A DNA stretch of 64,000 nucleotides from Bacillus spongiae (GTDB taxonomy: Bacteria; Bacillota; Bacilli; Bacillales; Bacillaceae_K), in NCBI RefSeq assembly GCF_037120725.1, contig NZ_JBBAXC010000001.1:124001-188000 (forward strand). The letters are read 5' to 3'. A model generated the notes under the pieces. The model worked only from the letters and a program-made list of their open reading frames with translations, was not told where the DNA came from and did not search any database. Numbering within the stretch: position 1 is the first letter of the stretch; each line of letters opens with the position of its first letter. The position numbers and the translations under genes were made by a program. Below are positions 9,999-19,372 of the stretch, piece by piece.

Positions 9999-10108
9999 CA
10001 TGGTTTAAAAAAATAACGGAATAATTAACGATTTTATTTTTATCATTTATATCTTCCGTATAGTTTATTCCATTCCAATGTTGGCTCTACTCAAAATACA
10101 AAGTTACA

Positions 10109-12163
10109 TTAATCGATGGAAATATTCACTACATCATCAAGATATTTTGTTTGGATATACCTATTAATCTTTAGTTTTTTTGGAATGAATGACTCATCAG
10201 AATTATCATACGTGTAGTTTATTTCATGGCGTGTAGGAATAAATCTAAGTTTAAAAAACGTGTCAAAATCGTACGTAATTTCATCCTCTTCATATTTGTT
10301 TCCGTTTTTATCGTAATACGAATATTCCCAATTTGATAATTCCGTCCTAAAGTTATTTTTCTCATTTTCCGGTGTGATTTCAAAATCCAATTGATCATAG
10401 GTTCTACTTTCAGAAAACTCCTCAGTTATAATGATTTCTGTTGGATTCCCTACTGTAATCCTTTCAATAGAGATGTTGTTCCCTAAATATTGAAAGCTTT
10501 GAGGAAAGCCTTCTGATACATCAATCTCAAATGATTTGAAATGATCTGTAGATGACTGCATTGAGAAAAAATGAACGTTAAGTTCATGTAGTTTATCAAA
10601 ATAAAGGGGCTCAAAGCTTGCTTGTGCAGTCATTCTATCTCCATTAAAAAGATTTGATGAAATATCCCCGTTAAATTGTGCATTCTTTTTCTTTGACTCA
10701 AGTCTATCAAATTGAATACCTTGAATTCTCATGTTTTCTTCACCACTGTGAAGGCTATACTCTAATAGTGTAATGGTTGGAGCAATGGTTAGTTTCTCAA
10801 ATTTTATTGGAGTGCCGTCAATCTCTACTTCTTGATCTAATTTGTGTTCAATGGAAGAATGTTTTTTTACAGGAATGTTGAAATGCCAGTCCCCACTAGT
10901 GTAGTCCATCTCCGCGTATGCTCCTATCCCAATTGAGGAGTCATCAACGACCTTCTGAAGCTGAGTAACCCTCACTTCTAAAGTCTCTTGATCCGAAACA
11001 ATTGGGGATAAACTAATGGTTCCTTTGTATACCTGTTTATTTTTGTTTTTTTCTTTTTCCCTCAATATATTTATAAAATACTGGTGAATCAGATCACTGT
11101 TTGTTAACTTATGTTGATTCTCAATCGTAATACCATCATTATAAGGATTCATCATATATTGATTTTCTCCTGTAGTATCTTCAATTTCATAATAGATAAG
11201 TGTCTGAAATTCATCAGCTATGGCGCTTTTAATCGTTACTTTTACCCCATTGCTTTCTTTTTCTAGGTTAAGCCGTTCACCTAAACCACTTTTATAATAT
11301 TCGCGTAATAGTTCATCTTCTTGTTGTTGCCAGTCTTCCCAAGCATAATATACGCTTGTAAAACCATTTGTAACAAAACCTAGGAAAATCATAAGACAAG
11401 CAAAGGAGGAGGCCACAACCATCCATTTTGTCTTTTTCCTTTTTAAATTTTCTTTTCTTCTTTCCGTTTCAGCCACCTTATTTTTAACTTTCTCTATTAA
11501 ATTATCAGGAATCGTGATGTCATCTGTTTTATTAGATAGAGAAAGGATTGTATCTTGAAAGGCAGACAATTCATGTCGACACCCTTCACACGTATGTAAA
11601 TGGATTTCTAATTCAACCTTTTCTGGTCTTGGTAAGTTTTTTCCTAAATAATCGATAAATGTTCCTTGAACATTGGTACAGCTTTCTGAGGATTCTTTTT
11701 GAAGTAAATGTATTCCTGTAAACAGACGAGATTTTACCGTTTCAATCGAAACTTGAAGAATATGACTGACTTCATCTAGCGTAAAACCAAGTATATAGGC
11801 TAGCACAATGTGCTCTTTGTAGTGACTTTCTAGTTTACTTAATGAATGAATGATAGATTGTGAAGGCTCTGAAATGAGCAAGCTATTTTCCAGCCCATCT
11901 TTTGAAATACTTTGACATTCCTTTATGAAAATGGAGGCCATCCATGCTTCTAAATAGCGATCTTTTTTTTGACGATGAACCTTATTATGTACGGTTACAA
12001 TCGCTTGATAAAAAGCTTCTTCCATTTCCTGAGTATTGCTCAAAAAAACGAATCCCGTATTATAAAATAGATGTTTTCGCTGTTCAAACCATGTAATAAT
12101 TGCGTCCATATTCTTCTTTCTTATGTTTCCTAATAATATAGCATCTGCTTGCTCTACGATCAT
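10109..12163 (-). CDS. Membrane-tethered ECF sigma/anti-sigma fusion protein (copy 1)
   Basis: One uninterrupted frame of 684 residues joins parts usually made as two proteins. Residues about 15-85 look like sigma region 2, and 105-155 like region 4 with a helix-turn-helix (LGFTLDEVSHILQVSIETVK). Residues 165-205 resemble the anti-sigma zinc finger (HLHTCEGC). A membrane helix lies at 246-266, followed by a 420-residue outer part resembling DUF4179/DUF5643 of anti-sigma factors. The start is placed at ATG 12163, behind AAAGGAGCG; the open frame continues upstream to 12307 but the paralogue shows no homology there. Such a protein would need proteolytic release to act on DNA, which is inference. 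It is 62% or more alike its neighbour by eye, with a near-identical central tract. Confidence 0.72.
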   Translation of the reverse strand: MIVEQADAILLGNIRKKNMDAIITWFEQRKHLFYNTGFVFLSNTQEMEEAFYQAIVTVHNKVHRQKKDRYLEAWMASIFIKECQSISKDGLENSLLISEPSQSIIHSLSKLESHYKEHIVLAYILGFTLDEVSHILQVSIETVKSRLFTGIHLLQKESSESCTNVQGTFIDYLGKNLPRPEKVELEIHLHTCEGCRHELSAFQDTILSLSNKTDDITIPDNLIEKVKNKVAETERRKENLKRKKTKWMVVASSFACLMIFLGFVTNGFTSVYYAWEDWQQQEDELLREYYKSGLGERLNLEKESNGVKVTIKSAIADEFQTLIYYEIEDTTGENQYMMNPYNDGITIENQHKLTNSDLIHQYFINILREKEKNKNKQVYKGTISLSPIVSDQETLEVRVTQLQKVVDDSSIGIGAYAEMDYTSGDWHFNIPVKKHSSIEHKLDQEVEIDGTPIKFEKLTIAPTITLLEYSLHSGEENMRIQGIQFDRLESKKKNAQFNGDISSNLFNGDRMTAQASFEPLYFDKLHELNVHFFSMQSSTDHFKSFEIDVSEGFPQSFQYLGNNISIERITVGNPTEIIITEEFSESRTYDQLDFEITPENEKNNFRTELSNWEYSYYDKNGNKYEEDEITYDFDTFFKLRFIPTRHEINYTYDNSDESFIPKKLKINRYIQTKYLDDVVNISID
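11181..11443. repeat. Near-identical DNA tract shared by the two sigma/anti-sigma genes (copy A)
   Basis: Bases 11181-11391 are identical to 13591-13801, and 11393-11443 to 13803-13853, with one mismatch between. Flanking parts of the genes are clearly more divergent. The tract covers the membrane helix and the first 70 or so residues outside it. Confidence 0.85.
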
Positions 12164-12371
12164 AATTACTGTCGCTCCTTTTAAAAATATGAAAACGTTG
12201 ATTATGCATAGAAGGTTTATTCTTGAAAAAGGCCTCTTTTCTTTGGAAATGGTCTGGTAACTTAATTCTACAAGAAAAGGTCTTCCTTTTTCTACGTATT
12301 CATCCACAGAAAAGCTTCTTCCATAGTTGACAAGTAATCAATATAGTTTTTGGAAGCTATAAATAGAAAAA

Positions 12372-12406
12372 TAGCCACTTTGATTCAAGAGTAATCAAAA
12401 TGGCTA
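12372..12406 (-). terminator. Terminator of sigma/anti-sigma copy 2
   Basis: TAGCCACTTTGATT (12372-12385) pairs with AATCAAAATGGCTA (12393-12406), with one mismatch. In the leftward direction the stem is followed by ATTTTTCTATTT, so it fits as the terminator of the gene ending at 12507. Confidence 0.7.
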
Positions 12407-12506
12407 ATTATCCATAGAAAATTTTTTTACTATTAGAGTATTTATGTCCTTTAAATAGTTAATTTCCTTTAAATAATAGCATGTATTTTAAGTAATAGTA
12501 GGCAAT

Positions 12507-14579
12507 TTAATCTATGGAAATATTCACTACGTCATCAAGAAATTCTGAAGTACTATAGCCATAAATAATTATTTCTTCTGGAATAAATTGTTTGTCAGAA
12601 GATTTAGGGTATGAATATGTTAAATTGTGAGTTGTTGAAAGAAACCGAAGTTGAGAGAACGTCTCAGAATCGTATGATATTTCATCTTTTTCGTATTTGT
12701 TCCCATTTTTATCAAAATAAAATCCTTCCACCTCATGTTCAATGCTAAATCTCCCATCTGCCTCCTGTTCTGGTGGCTTTATATAAAAACCCAACCCATT
12801 ATACGCTCTGCTTTCAGGTGGTGCATCTGTTAGAACGATTTCTGTTGGATTTCCTACTGTTACCTTGTCAATGGAAATGGTGTTCCCTAAGTATTGAAAG
12901 GTTTGTGGGAAGTCCTTTGAAACATCGATAGGGAATGTTTCTGAATGATCTGTATGGGTACCCATTACTAAGAAAGGAATTTTTAGGTCAGTTAGCTCTT
13001 CAAAATAAATTGTTTCAAAACTTGCTTGTGAAGAGGTACTATCTCCATTTAAATAGTTTTTTAAATGGTTCCCTTTAAATTGCGCTTTCTTTTTCCTTGA
13101 TTCAAGGCTTCCAAATGTAAACTCCTTCCTTTTATTGTTTTCGTCAACATCAAAGCTATAGTCTAATAGCGTCACGGTTGGAGCTATAGTAAGTGTATCA
13201 AATGTAAATGGGATTCCGTTTATCTCCGTTTCTATATCTAATTCATGTGCAATGGAAGAGTGTTTTTTTACAGGAATGTCAAAACGCCAGTCACCCTGCG
13301 TAAATTCACTTTCCTCGTATGTATTCCTCCAAGCTTCAACTGCATTAGAGGATTGTACCACTTTCATAAGTTGAGTAAGTCTTAATTCCAACGTCTCATT
13401 GTCGGAAATAATTGGGTATAAACTAATGATTCCGTTGTATACGTTTTTATTTTGGTTTTTTTCTATTTCTTCAAAATGATTAGGGGGAAATATTTTCAAT
13501 ACATTTGTGTTCATTATCTCCTGTTCATTTTCAATCGTAACACCGTCATCATAATGGGGCACCACATATTGATTTTCACCTGTAGTATCCTCAATTTCAT
13601 AATAGATAAGTGTCTGAAATTCATCAGCTATGGCGCTTTTAATCGTTACTTTTACCCCATTGCTTTCTTTTTCTAGGTTAAGCCGTTCACCTAAACCACT
13701 TTTATAATATTCGCGTAATAGTTCATCTTCTTGTTGTTGCCAGTCTTCCCAAGCATAATATACGCTTGTAAAACCATTTGTAACAAAACCTAGGAAAATC
13801 AAAAGACAAGCAAAGGAGGAGGCCACAACCATCCATTTTGTCTTTTTCCTTTTCAATTTTTCTTTTCTTCTTTCCGTTTCAGTCACCTTATTTTTAATAT
13901 TCTCTATTAAACTAGCAGGTATCTGGATATCATCCGTTTTACTAGATAGTGAGAGGATTGTATCTTGAAAGGCAGCTAATTCATGCCTGCACCCCTCACA
14001 CGTTTGTAAATGAATTTCTAATTCAATCTTTTCTGCTCTAGGTAAGCTTCTTCCTAAATAGTCGATAAATTTTCCATGAACATCTATACAGCTTTTTGGG
14101 GATTCTTTTTGAAGTAAGCGTATTCCTGTAAACAAACGGGATTTTAGCGTTTCTATTGACACTTGGAGGATATGAGCGACTTCATCCAGCGTTAAACCAA
14201 GTAAATAAGCTAGCACAATCGGCTCTTTAAAATGACTTTCAAGCTTACTTAATGCATGAATGAAGGATTGTGAAGTCTTACTTTCTTCCTCTGAAATTAG
14301 CACGCTATTTTCCGACTTTGTAATGCTTTGACATTCCTTTATGAAAATGGAGGTCATCCATGCTTCTAGGTAGTTATCCTTTTTTTGACGATGAACTTGA
14401 CCATATACGGTTACGATGGATTGATAGAAAGCTTCTTCCACCTCCTGAGTGTTCCTCAAAAAAACGAAGCCCGTTTTATAGAATAGATGTTTTCGCTGAT
14501 CAAACCATGTAATAATTGCGTCCATATTCTTCTTTCTTATGTTTCCTAATAACATAGCATCTGCTTGCTCTATGATCAT
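12507..14579 (-). CDS. Membrane-tethered ECF sigma/anti-sigma fusion protein (copy 2)
   Basis: This 690-residue tandem paralogue of the gene to its left has the same order: sigma region 2-like segment, region 4-like helix-turn-helix (LGLTLDEVAHILQVSIETLK), HLQTCEGC zinc-finger motif, one membrane helix (WMVVASSFACLLIFLGFVT) and a DUF4179-type ectodomain. The open frame reaches 14618, but ATG 14579 lies behind AAAGGAGCG, exactly as in copy 1. The ectodomains differ most, suggesting different signals, while the membrane and juxtamembrane part is almost identical in DNA. The gap between the genes contains a terminator, so they are probably separate transcripts. Whether either protein is an active sigma factor cannot be told. 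Confidence 0.72.
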   Translation of the reverse strand: MIIEQADAMLLGNIRKKNMDAIITWFDQRKHLFYKTGFVFLRNTQEVEEAFYQSIVTVYGQVHRQKKDNYLEAWMTSIFIKECQSITKSENSVLISEEESKTSQSFIHALSKLESHFKEPIVLAYLLGLTLDEVAHILQVSIETLKSRLFTGIRLLQKESPKSCIDVHGKFIDYLGRSLPRAEKIELEIHLQTCEGCRHELAAFQDTILSLSSKTDDIQIPASLIENIKNKVTETERRKEKLKRKKTKWMVVASSFACLLIFLGFVTNGFTSVYYAWEDWQQQEDELLREYYKSGLGERLNLEKESNGVKVTIKSAIADEFQTLIYYEIEDTTGENQYVVPHYDDGVTIENEQEIMNTNVLKIFPPNHFEEIEKNQNKNVYNGIISLYPIISDNETLELRLTQLMKVVQSSNAVEAWRNTYEESEFTQGDWRFDIPVKKHSSIAHELDIETEINGIPFTFDTLTIAPTVTLLDYSFDVDENNKRKEFTFGSLESRKKKAQFKGNHLKNYLNGDSTSSQASFETIYFEELTDLKIPFLVMGTHTDHSETFPIDVSKDFPQTFQYLGNTISIDKVTVGNPTEIVLTDAPPESRAYNGLGFYIKPPEQEADGRFSIEHEVEGFYFDKNGNKYEKDEISYDSETFSQLRFLSTTHNLTYSYPKSSDKQFIPEEIIIYGYSTSEFLDDVVNISID
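13591..13853. repeat. Near-identical DNA tract (copy B)
   Basis: Partner of 11181-11443; 262 of 263 bases match when read by eye. The sharp edges suggest recent gene conversion rather than a uniformly recent duplication. Confidence 0.85.
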
Positions 14580-15202
14580 AATTACTGTCGCTCCTTTGTA
14601 AACTATCAACATTCTCAATCAATCATGCAAAATAGGTGTATTTATTCATTTTCCATGGAAAAGGCTCTTTATTTTACTACAGTTATTCTCATCGATTTAG
14701 ACGGAATAATATGGTCTATTAATGTAATGTTAATTATTTCAAAATGCTAAAAAATGTACAAGAAATAATTTCATTAACTAGAAGATAATATCAACCAGAG
14801 TATATATTTCTAGAAATGTTTAATAAATAAAATGGAAAATTTTTATAAAAAAGTTAATTTAATCTTGAACTATTTTAATAATGTTATATTATGATATATA
14901 TTGATATGATTACCCTTTTATTATTGTGTATACATTAAATATATTTTCTTTCTTGATATAATGTGGACGCTAATGGAAGAAAGTTAAAAATTATCATAGT
15001 AGTAATGCCAAGGTTCTATGTCTTCTAATAAAGGTGTAATCAAAGGTTTTCACAAGTAAAATACAAAGCATATAAAGATATACCATTAATGGTTGATAGG
15101 CATCAGGGATTGATTATTCAGGCACCTGCTACCTTCAATATAAGGTGGGTGCTTTTCTTGCCGTTAATGAATTGAATTTATTATGAATGAGGGGGAATAG
15201 AG
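14580..15202. other. AT-rich intergenic region upstream of the EamA gene
   Basis: No gene is supported. The region begins with the leader of the leftward sigma/anti-sigma gene. TATAAT occurs at 14957-14962 without a clear -35. About 165 bases of possible leader RNA follow, ending in a terminator-like hairpin at 15122-15156 just before the transporter gene. Confidence 0.4.
15122..15156 (+). terminator. Terminator-like hairpin in the leader of the EamA gene
   Basis: GCACC-TGCT-ACCTT (15122-15135) pairs with AAGGT-G-GGTGC (15142-15152), followed by TTTTCTTG. It lies 50 bases before the coding start, so it may end a short leader transcript or act as an attenuator. I found no T-box signature and recognise no riboswitch class. 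Confidence 0.5.
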
Positions 15203-16138
15203 TTGGTTCAACAGGCTTTTAATAATAGAATATCGTTGCCTGCTTTAAAAATGATTTTATCAATGATCATTTTTGGTTCAGTGGGATTTTTCTCTGTACA
15301 AACAAATTTACCCTCAATTGAATTGGTATTTGTTCGGTGTATTTTTGCAACCGTCTTTCTAAGTTTATGTTGGCTAATAACGGGACAATACAAACAAGAT
15401 AAATGGGAAATAAAAGAAGTTATTCAAATCCTAGTGTGTGGCTTTTTCTTAGTGTTTAATTGGGTATTTCTATTTAAATCCTTTGAAAACACTTCTATTA
15501 CAATTGCGATATCAATTTACCACCTTGCTCCAATTATCGTACTTATAATTGGGAGTATTGTCTTTAAAGAAAAATTGACTATATTCTCTGTCGTGTCTAT
15601 TATTATCTGTTTCGTAGGGGTTCTATTAATTGCTGGTATAGACAAAGATTTCTCATCCGGTTCATTACTTTCTTCCGGGATGATATGGGGGCTTTTGGCA
15701 GCACTATTTTATGCATTCACAACATTGTTTGGAAAAGGAATCAAAAACATGAGTGCTTATGCAGTGACCTTTTTGCAAACATTTTTAGGTATATTTCTTT
15801 TGTTACCTTTCATCGATTTTGCTGCATTTGAGGGGTTAACGCAAATAAATTGGACATACATTATTGCAACTGGGTTAATTCACACAGGTATCGTGTATTA
15901 CCTATTTTTTGATAGTTTACGTGATTTGTCTACAAAATTAATTTCAATATTGGTATTTTTAGATCCAGCTGTTGCCATTTTGTTAGACATTCTCCTAATT
16001 GGATTTCGTCCTACTTTCATGCAAGTCACTGGCGTTACATTTATTTTTATCGGTATGGCTATATCCTTAAAAAAATCCAAAGGAGAAACCTCTAAAGTAA
16101 AAGAACAACGTATTGAAGAGGATGCTGGTGTATTATAA
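15203..16138 (+). CDS. EamA/DMT-family transporter
   Basis: This 311-residue membrane protein has ten predicted hydrophobic helices in two repeats of five, the arrangement of EamA (drug/metabolite transporter) exporters. Motifs typical of the family include SVGFFSVQTNLPSIELVFVR near the start and a second-half repeat around LDPAVAILLDILLIGFRPT. The C-terminal tail is charged and cytoplasmic. The start is TTG 15203 with GAGGGGG upstream. The substrate is unknown; relatives export amino acids or metabolites. A terminator-like hairpin precedes it. Confidence 0.85.
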   Translation: MVQQAFNNRISLPALKMILSMIIFGSVGFFSVQTNLPSIELVFVRCIFATVFLSLCWLITGQYKQDKWEIKEVIQILVCGFFLVFNWVFLFKSFENTSITIAISIYHLAPIIVLIIGSIVFKEKLTIFSVVSIIICFVGVLLIAGIDKDFSSGSLLSSGMIWGLLAALFYAFTTLFGKGIKNMSAYAVTFLQTFLGIFLLLPFIDFAAFEGLTQINWTYIIATGLIHTGIVYYLFFDSLRDLSTKLISILVFLDPAVAILLDILLIGFRPTFMQVTGVTFIFIGMAISLKKSKGETSKVKEQRIEEDAGVL

Positions 16139-16925
16139 TCATGAAGCAAAACCCCTTTACTTTTCTTGTCCTTCTATCCTGAACAGAATCAGTAAAAACA
16201 CAGGGGGACAAGTTTCTTCTGTATGTTCTTTCCCTACAACAATGAAAGATTTATGTAAATCTAATGATTTATTTTGGGTTAATCTACTATTGATAGTAAA
16301 CCATCTTTACGTCTTCTTTTATGTTAGGATCGCTACTTTGTGAGTCTTGCTCTAAGCTTTTTTGACGAAATCTTCAAGGGATTTAGTATCGAAATTATTT
16401 GTAAATCCTCACTGAATAGTTGTCTATCACTCTTTTAGTTTTGGGTTCGAGTCTATCTTAGGATATGGAGCATGGAAGATTTTAGCCAATCTTATTGATA
16501 GATTAAAGAGTCAATTCCTCAAACATTACTAAATGACTAGCGGTTTTATTTCAGAGAATTTTGAAGTATTTATTGCCGCATTCTGGCCGCCCTTAATATG
16601 GAAGGAAGTTCCTTCTTCGTTTTTAAGTTATTTGTCCTACTCATCAATCTAGACAAATAGAAACTCCTTTTGCCAAAGAAATATTTAATGTGCTAATTGG
16701 CTTTCGCTACGATTCTTCTTTAATCAATACGGACTCCTCACTAAACATGGCTAAGCATTTCTATTTATTTATTCGTTTATTTTGAAGGGAAAGATAATAT
16801 TTGGAGGGTTTTTAGGTATATTTTCATAGGCCAAACATAATTGTACAGCTTAATAAGTTATACTATAATTAAAGGAAGAATATAAATATTCAAATTTTTT
16901 AAAAATTATAGGGGAGGATTTTGAT
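16139..16925. other. 787-base region without a recognised gene; fadD promoter at its end
   Basis: All frames are short and stop-rich. A few fragments read like protein (for example YGAWKILANLIDRLKSQF near 16461 and FIAAFWPPLIWKEVPSSF near 16570, in different frames), so a decayed gene is possible, but no family was recognised. The last 90 bases carry the promoter and ribosome site of fadD. Confidence 0.4.
16841..16891 (+). promoter_or_regulatory. Promoter of fadD with downstream inverted repeat
   Basis: TTGTAC (16841-16846), 17 bases, TATAAT (16864-16869). Just downstream GAATAT-AA-ATATTC (16878-16891) forms an inverted repeat at about +2 to +15. It resembles a FadR operator only loosely, since its half-site spacing is shorter than in the consensus. 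Confidence 0.6.
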
Positions 16926-18620
16926 ATGGAAAAAATATGGTTAAAGCATTACCCGGAAGAAATTCCTGAGCATTTGGAATATCGTAATCAACCGGTGCAA
17001 GCTTATTTAACAGAAGCGGCAAAAAAATACTCACAAAACAAAGCCATTCATTTTATGGGGAAAGAGCTCACATATGAGTCGGTGCATGAAGCTGCATTAA
17101 AATTTGCAAATTATTTAAAGCATTTAGGTGTGGAAAAAGGCGATCGTGTCGCCATCATGCTGCCTAATACTCCTCAATCTGTTATTAGCTATTATGGGAT
17201 CTTATATGCAGGTGGAATTGTTGTGCAAATGAATCCACTTTATATGGAAAGAGAAATTGAATATCAATTGCAGGACTCTGGAGCAAAAATCATATTAACT
17301 TTAGATATATTGTATCCGAGAGTCGCTAAAGTAAAAAATAACACAAATCTTGAACATATTATTGTAACCGCTATCAAGGATTTTCTTCCATTTCCAAAAA
17401 ACCTTGTGTATCCATTTATCCAAAAGAAACAGTACGGTATTTCTGTTAAGGTAGAGCATGGGGGAAATGTACACTTACTAACTGAAATATTAAAAACAGC
17501 GGAAGCAAGAGAATTATCGATTCCATTTGATTTTGAAGAAGACTTAGCTATTTTGTGTTATACAGGTGGCACGACAGGATTTCCAAAGGGAGTTATGCTG
17601 ACCCATAAAAACTTAATAGCAAATTCATCAATGAGTGATGCTTGGGTTTACAAGTGTAAAAAAGGAGAGGAAAGAATTTTAGGTATTCTGCCTTTCTTTC
17701 ACGTATTTGGTATGACAGCGGTCATGATTTTATCCGTAATGCAAGGTTATAAAATGATCTTGCTGCCTAAATTTGATGCCGAAACGACATTGAAGACGAT
17801 TCATAAACAACAACCTACAATGTTTCCTGGAGCTCCGACGGTGTACATTGGTTTATTGAACCACCCTGACATACAAAAATATGATCTATCGTCCATTCAC
17901 GCATGCATAAGTGGTTCTGCTCCTCTTCCTGTAGAAATTCAGCAACAATTTGAAAAGATAACGGGAGGAAAAGTAGTAGAAGCATATGGATTAACGGAGA
18001 CCTCTCCTGGAACGCATTGTAATTTTTTATGGGATCATCCGTATGTTAAGGGAAGTATTGGCGTACCTTGGCCGGATACTGAAGCAGCTATTTTTTCAAT
18101 GGAGACAGGAGAACCATTACCACCTAATGAAATCGGAGAAATCGCCATTAAAGGTCCACAAGTCATGAAGGGATATTGGAATCGTCCGGAGGAAACAGAT
18201 CAATGCTTACGTGATGGGTGGTTTTTTACTGGGGATCTTGGTTATATGAATGAGGACGGATATTTCTTTATTGTTGATCGTAAAAAAGATATGATTATTG
18301 CTGGAGGCTTTAATATTTATCCTCGTGAAATTGAAGAAGTTATTTATGAACACTCTGCTGTGCAAGAAGCAGTCGTTGTCGGAATTCCAGATCCATATCG
18401 AGGAGAAACGGTGAAAGCGTATGTCGTATTAAAAGAAAATAGTACAACAACAGAAAAAGAATTAAATGAATTTATGAGAAAACATTTAGCTGCCTATAAG
18501 GTACCACGGGTTTATGAATTTAGAAAGGAACTCCCTAAAACAGCCGTTGGGAAAATCCTAAGAAGAGCCCTTGTGGATGAAGAACGTAAAAAAATAGAAG
18601 AAGAAAATAAAATAGGGTAA
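16926..18620 (+). CDS. fadD: Long-chain fatty-acid-CoA ligase
   Basis: This enzyme activates long-chain fatty acids to acyl-CoA with ATP, the entry step of beta-oxidation. The 564-residue protein belongs to the ANL adenylate-forming family: the P-loop-like core motif YTGGTTGFPKG lies near residue 215, YGLTETSPG follows, then GWFFTGDLGYMNEDGYFFIVDRKKDMII and the C-terminal catalytic lysine context PKTAVGKILRR. It corresponds to B. subtilis LcfA and is followed by fadR, fadB, etfB and etfA in the same order. Start ATG 16926 has GGGGAGGA upstream. Expression is probably under FadR. Confidence 0.95.
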   Translation: MEKIWLKHYPEEIPEHLEYRNQPVQAYLTEAAKKYSQNKAIHFMGKELTYESVHEAALKFANYLKHLGVEKGDRVAIMLPNTPQSVISYYGILYAGGIVVQMNPLYMEREIEYQLQDSGAKIILTLDILYPRVAKVKNNTNLEHIIVTAIKDFLPFPKNLVYPFIQKKQYGISVKVEHGGNVHLLTEILKTAEARELSIPFDFEEDLAILCYTGGTTGFPKGVMLTHKNLIANSSMSDAWVYKCKKGEERILGILPFFHVFGMTAVMILSVMQGYKMILLPKFDAETTLKTIHKQQPTMFPGAPTVYIGLLNHPDIQKYDLSSIHACISGSAPLPVEIQQQFEKITGGKVVEAYGLTETSPGTHCNFLWDHPYVKGSIGVPWPDTEAAIFSMETGEPLPPNEIGEIAIKGPQVMKGYWNRPEETDQCLRDGWFFTGDLGYMNEDGYFFIVDRKKDMIIAGGFNIYPREIEEVIYEHSAVQEAVVVGIPDPYRGETVKAYVVLKENSTTTEKELNEFMRKHLAAYKVPRVYEFRKELPKTAVGKILRRALVDEERKKIEEENKIG

Positions 18621-18679
18621 AATGTAGTAACCGGTCGTTTTTTTTAGGGAAAAAGGAGCCAAGCTGTCGAATATTCAGC

Positions 18680-18733
18680 TTGACAATTAATGAGTAAAAT
18701 TTTATTATTAAATTATGAATGAACCATCATTCA
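18680..18733 (+). promoter_or_regulatory. fadR promoter with perfect FadR operator
   Basis: TTGACA (18680-18685), 17 bases, TATTAT (18703-18708). The 18-base palindrome TGAATGAACCATCATTCA (18716-18733) has both half-sites of the known B. subtilis FadR consensus TGAATGA-N4-TCATTCA and sits on the predicted transcription start, so it would give acyl-CoA-responsive autorepression. Confidence 0.88.
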
Positions 18734-18762
18734 TTATTCACAACAAGGAAGGTGATAGCCTT

Positions 18763-19350
18763 TTGAAAAAGAATAAGCCAAAATATAAGCAGATTATTGA
18801 TGCAGCCGTTATTGTTATTGCTGAAAATGGCTATCATCAAGCACAAGTTTCGAAAATTGCCAAACAGGCTGGAGTAGCAGACGGTACAATTTATCTTTAT
18901 TTTAAAAATAAAGAAGATATTCTCATATCCTTATTTGAAGAGAAAATGGGTCTGTTTGTAGAAAAAACAAAAGAAGTCATTGCAGGAAAACATTCTGCAA
19001 AAGAGAAGTTATTAGTAATGATTGAAAATCATTTTAGATTGCTTTCTGAAGATCATCATTTGGCGATTGTCACACAGCTCGAGCTTCGTCAATCAAATAA
19101 AGACCTTCGATTAAAAATCAATGCTGTATTAAAAGAATATTTGATGCTAGTAGACGCCGTTTTACGCGAAGGGATAGAACTTAAAGAATTTGCTGAGGAT
19201 CTGGATGTAAGAATGGCGAGGCAAATGATTTTTGGAACGATTGACGAGTCTGTTACAACATGGGTGATGAATGAACAAAAATATGATCTCATTGCTCTTG
19301 CACCAACGGTACATCATTTAATAACAAATGGTTGCGGAGCAAAATTATAA
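18763..19350 (+). CDS. fadR: TetR-family fatty acid degradation regulator FadR
   Basis: FadR represses beta-oxidation genes and is released by long-chain acyl-CoA. The N-terminal helix-turn-helix (ENGYHQAQVSKIAKQAGVA then GTIYLYFKNKEDIL) is nearly the same as in B. subtilis FadR, as is AIVTQLELRQSN in the ligand domain. The open frame extends to ATG 18715, but that ATG lies inside the FadR operator and near +1. TTG 18763, preceded by AAGGAAGGTGA, gives 195 residues and the same N-terminus as the B. subtilis protein. The gene has its own promoter and probably autoregulates. Confidence 0.95.
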   Translation: MKKNKPKYKQIIDAAVIVIAENGYHQAQVSKIAKQAGVADGTIYLYFKNKEDILISLFEEKMGLFVEKTKEVIAGKHSAKEKLLVMIENHFRLLSEDHHLAIVTQLELRQSNKDLRLKINAVLKEYLMLVDAVLREGIELKEFAEDLDVRMARQMIFGTIDESVTTWVMNEQKYDLIALAPTVHHLITNGCGAKL

Positions 19351-19372
19351 CTTCTTTAAAGGAGAAGGTGTC

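Noticed and set aside
15003-15160. T-box leader before the EamA gene
   Set aside because: The conserved AGGGTGGNACCGCG antiterminator sequence is not present.
18715-18762. Extended FadR start at ATG 18715
   Set aside because: The ATG is inside the FadR operator and at the predicted transcription start; TTG 18763 has the ribosome site.
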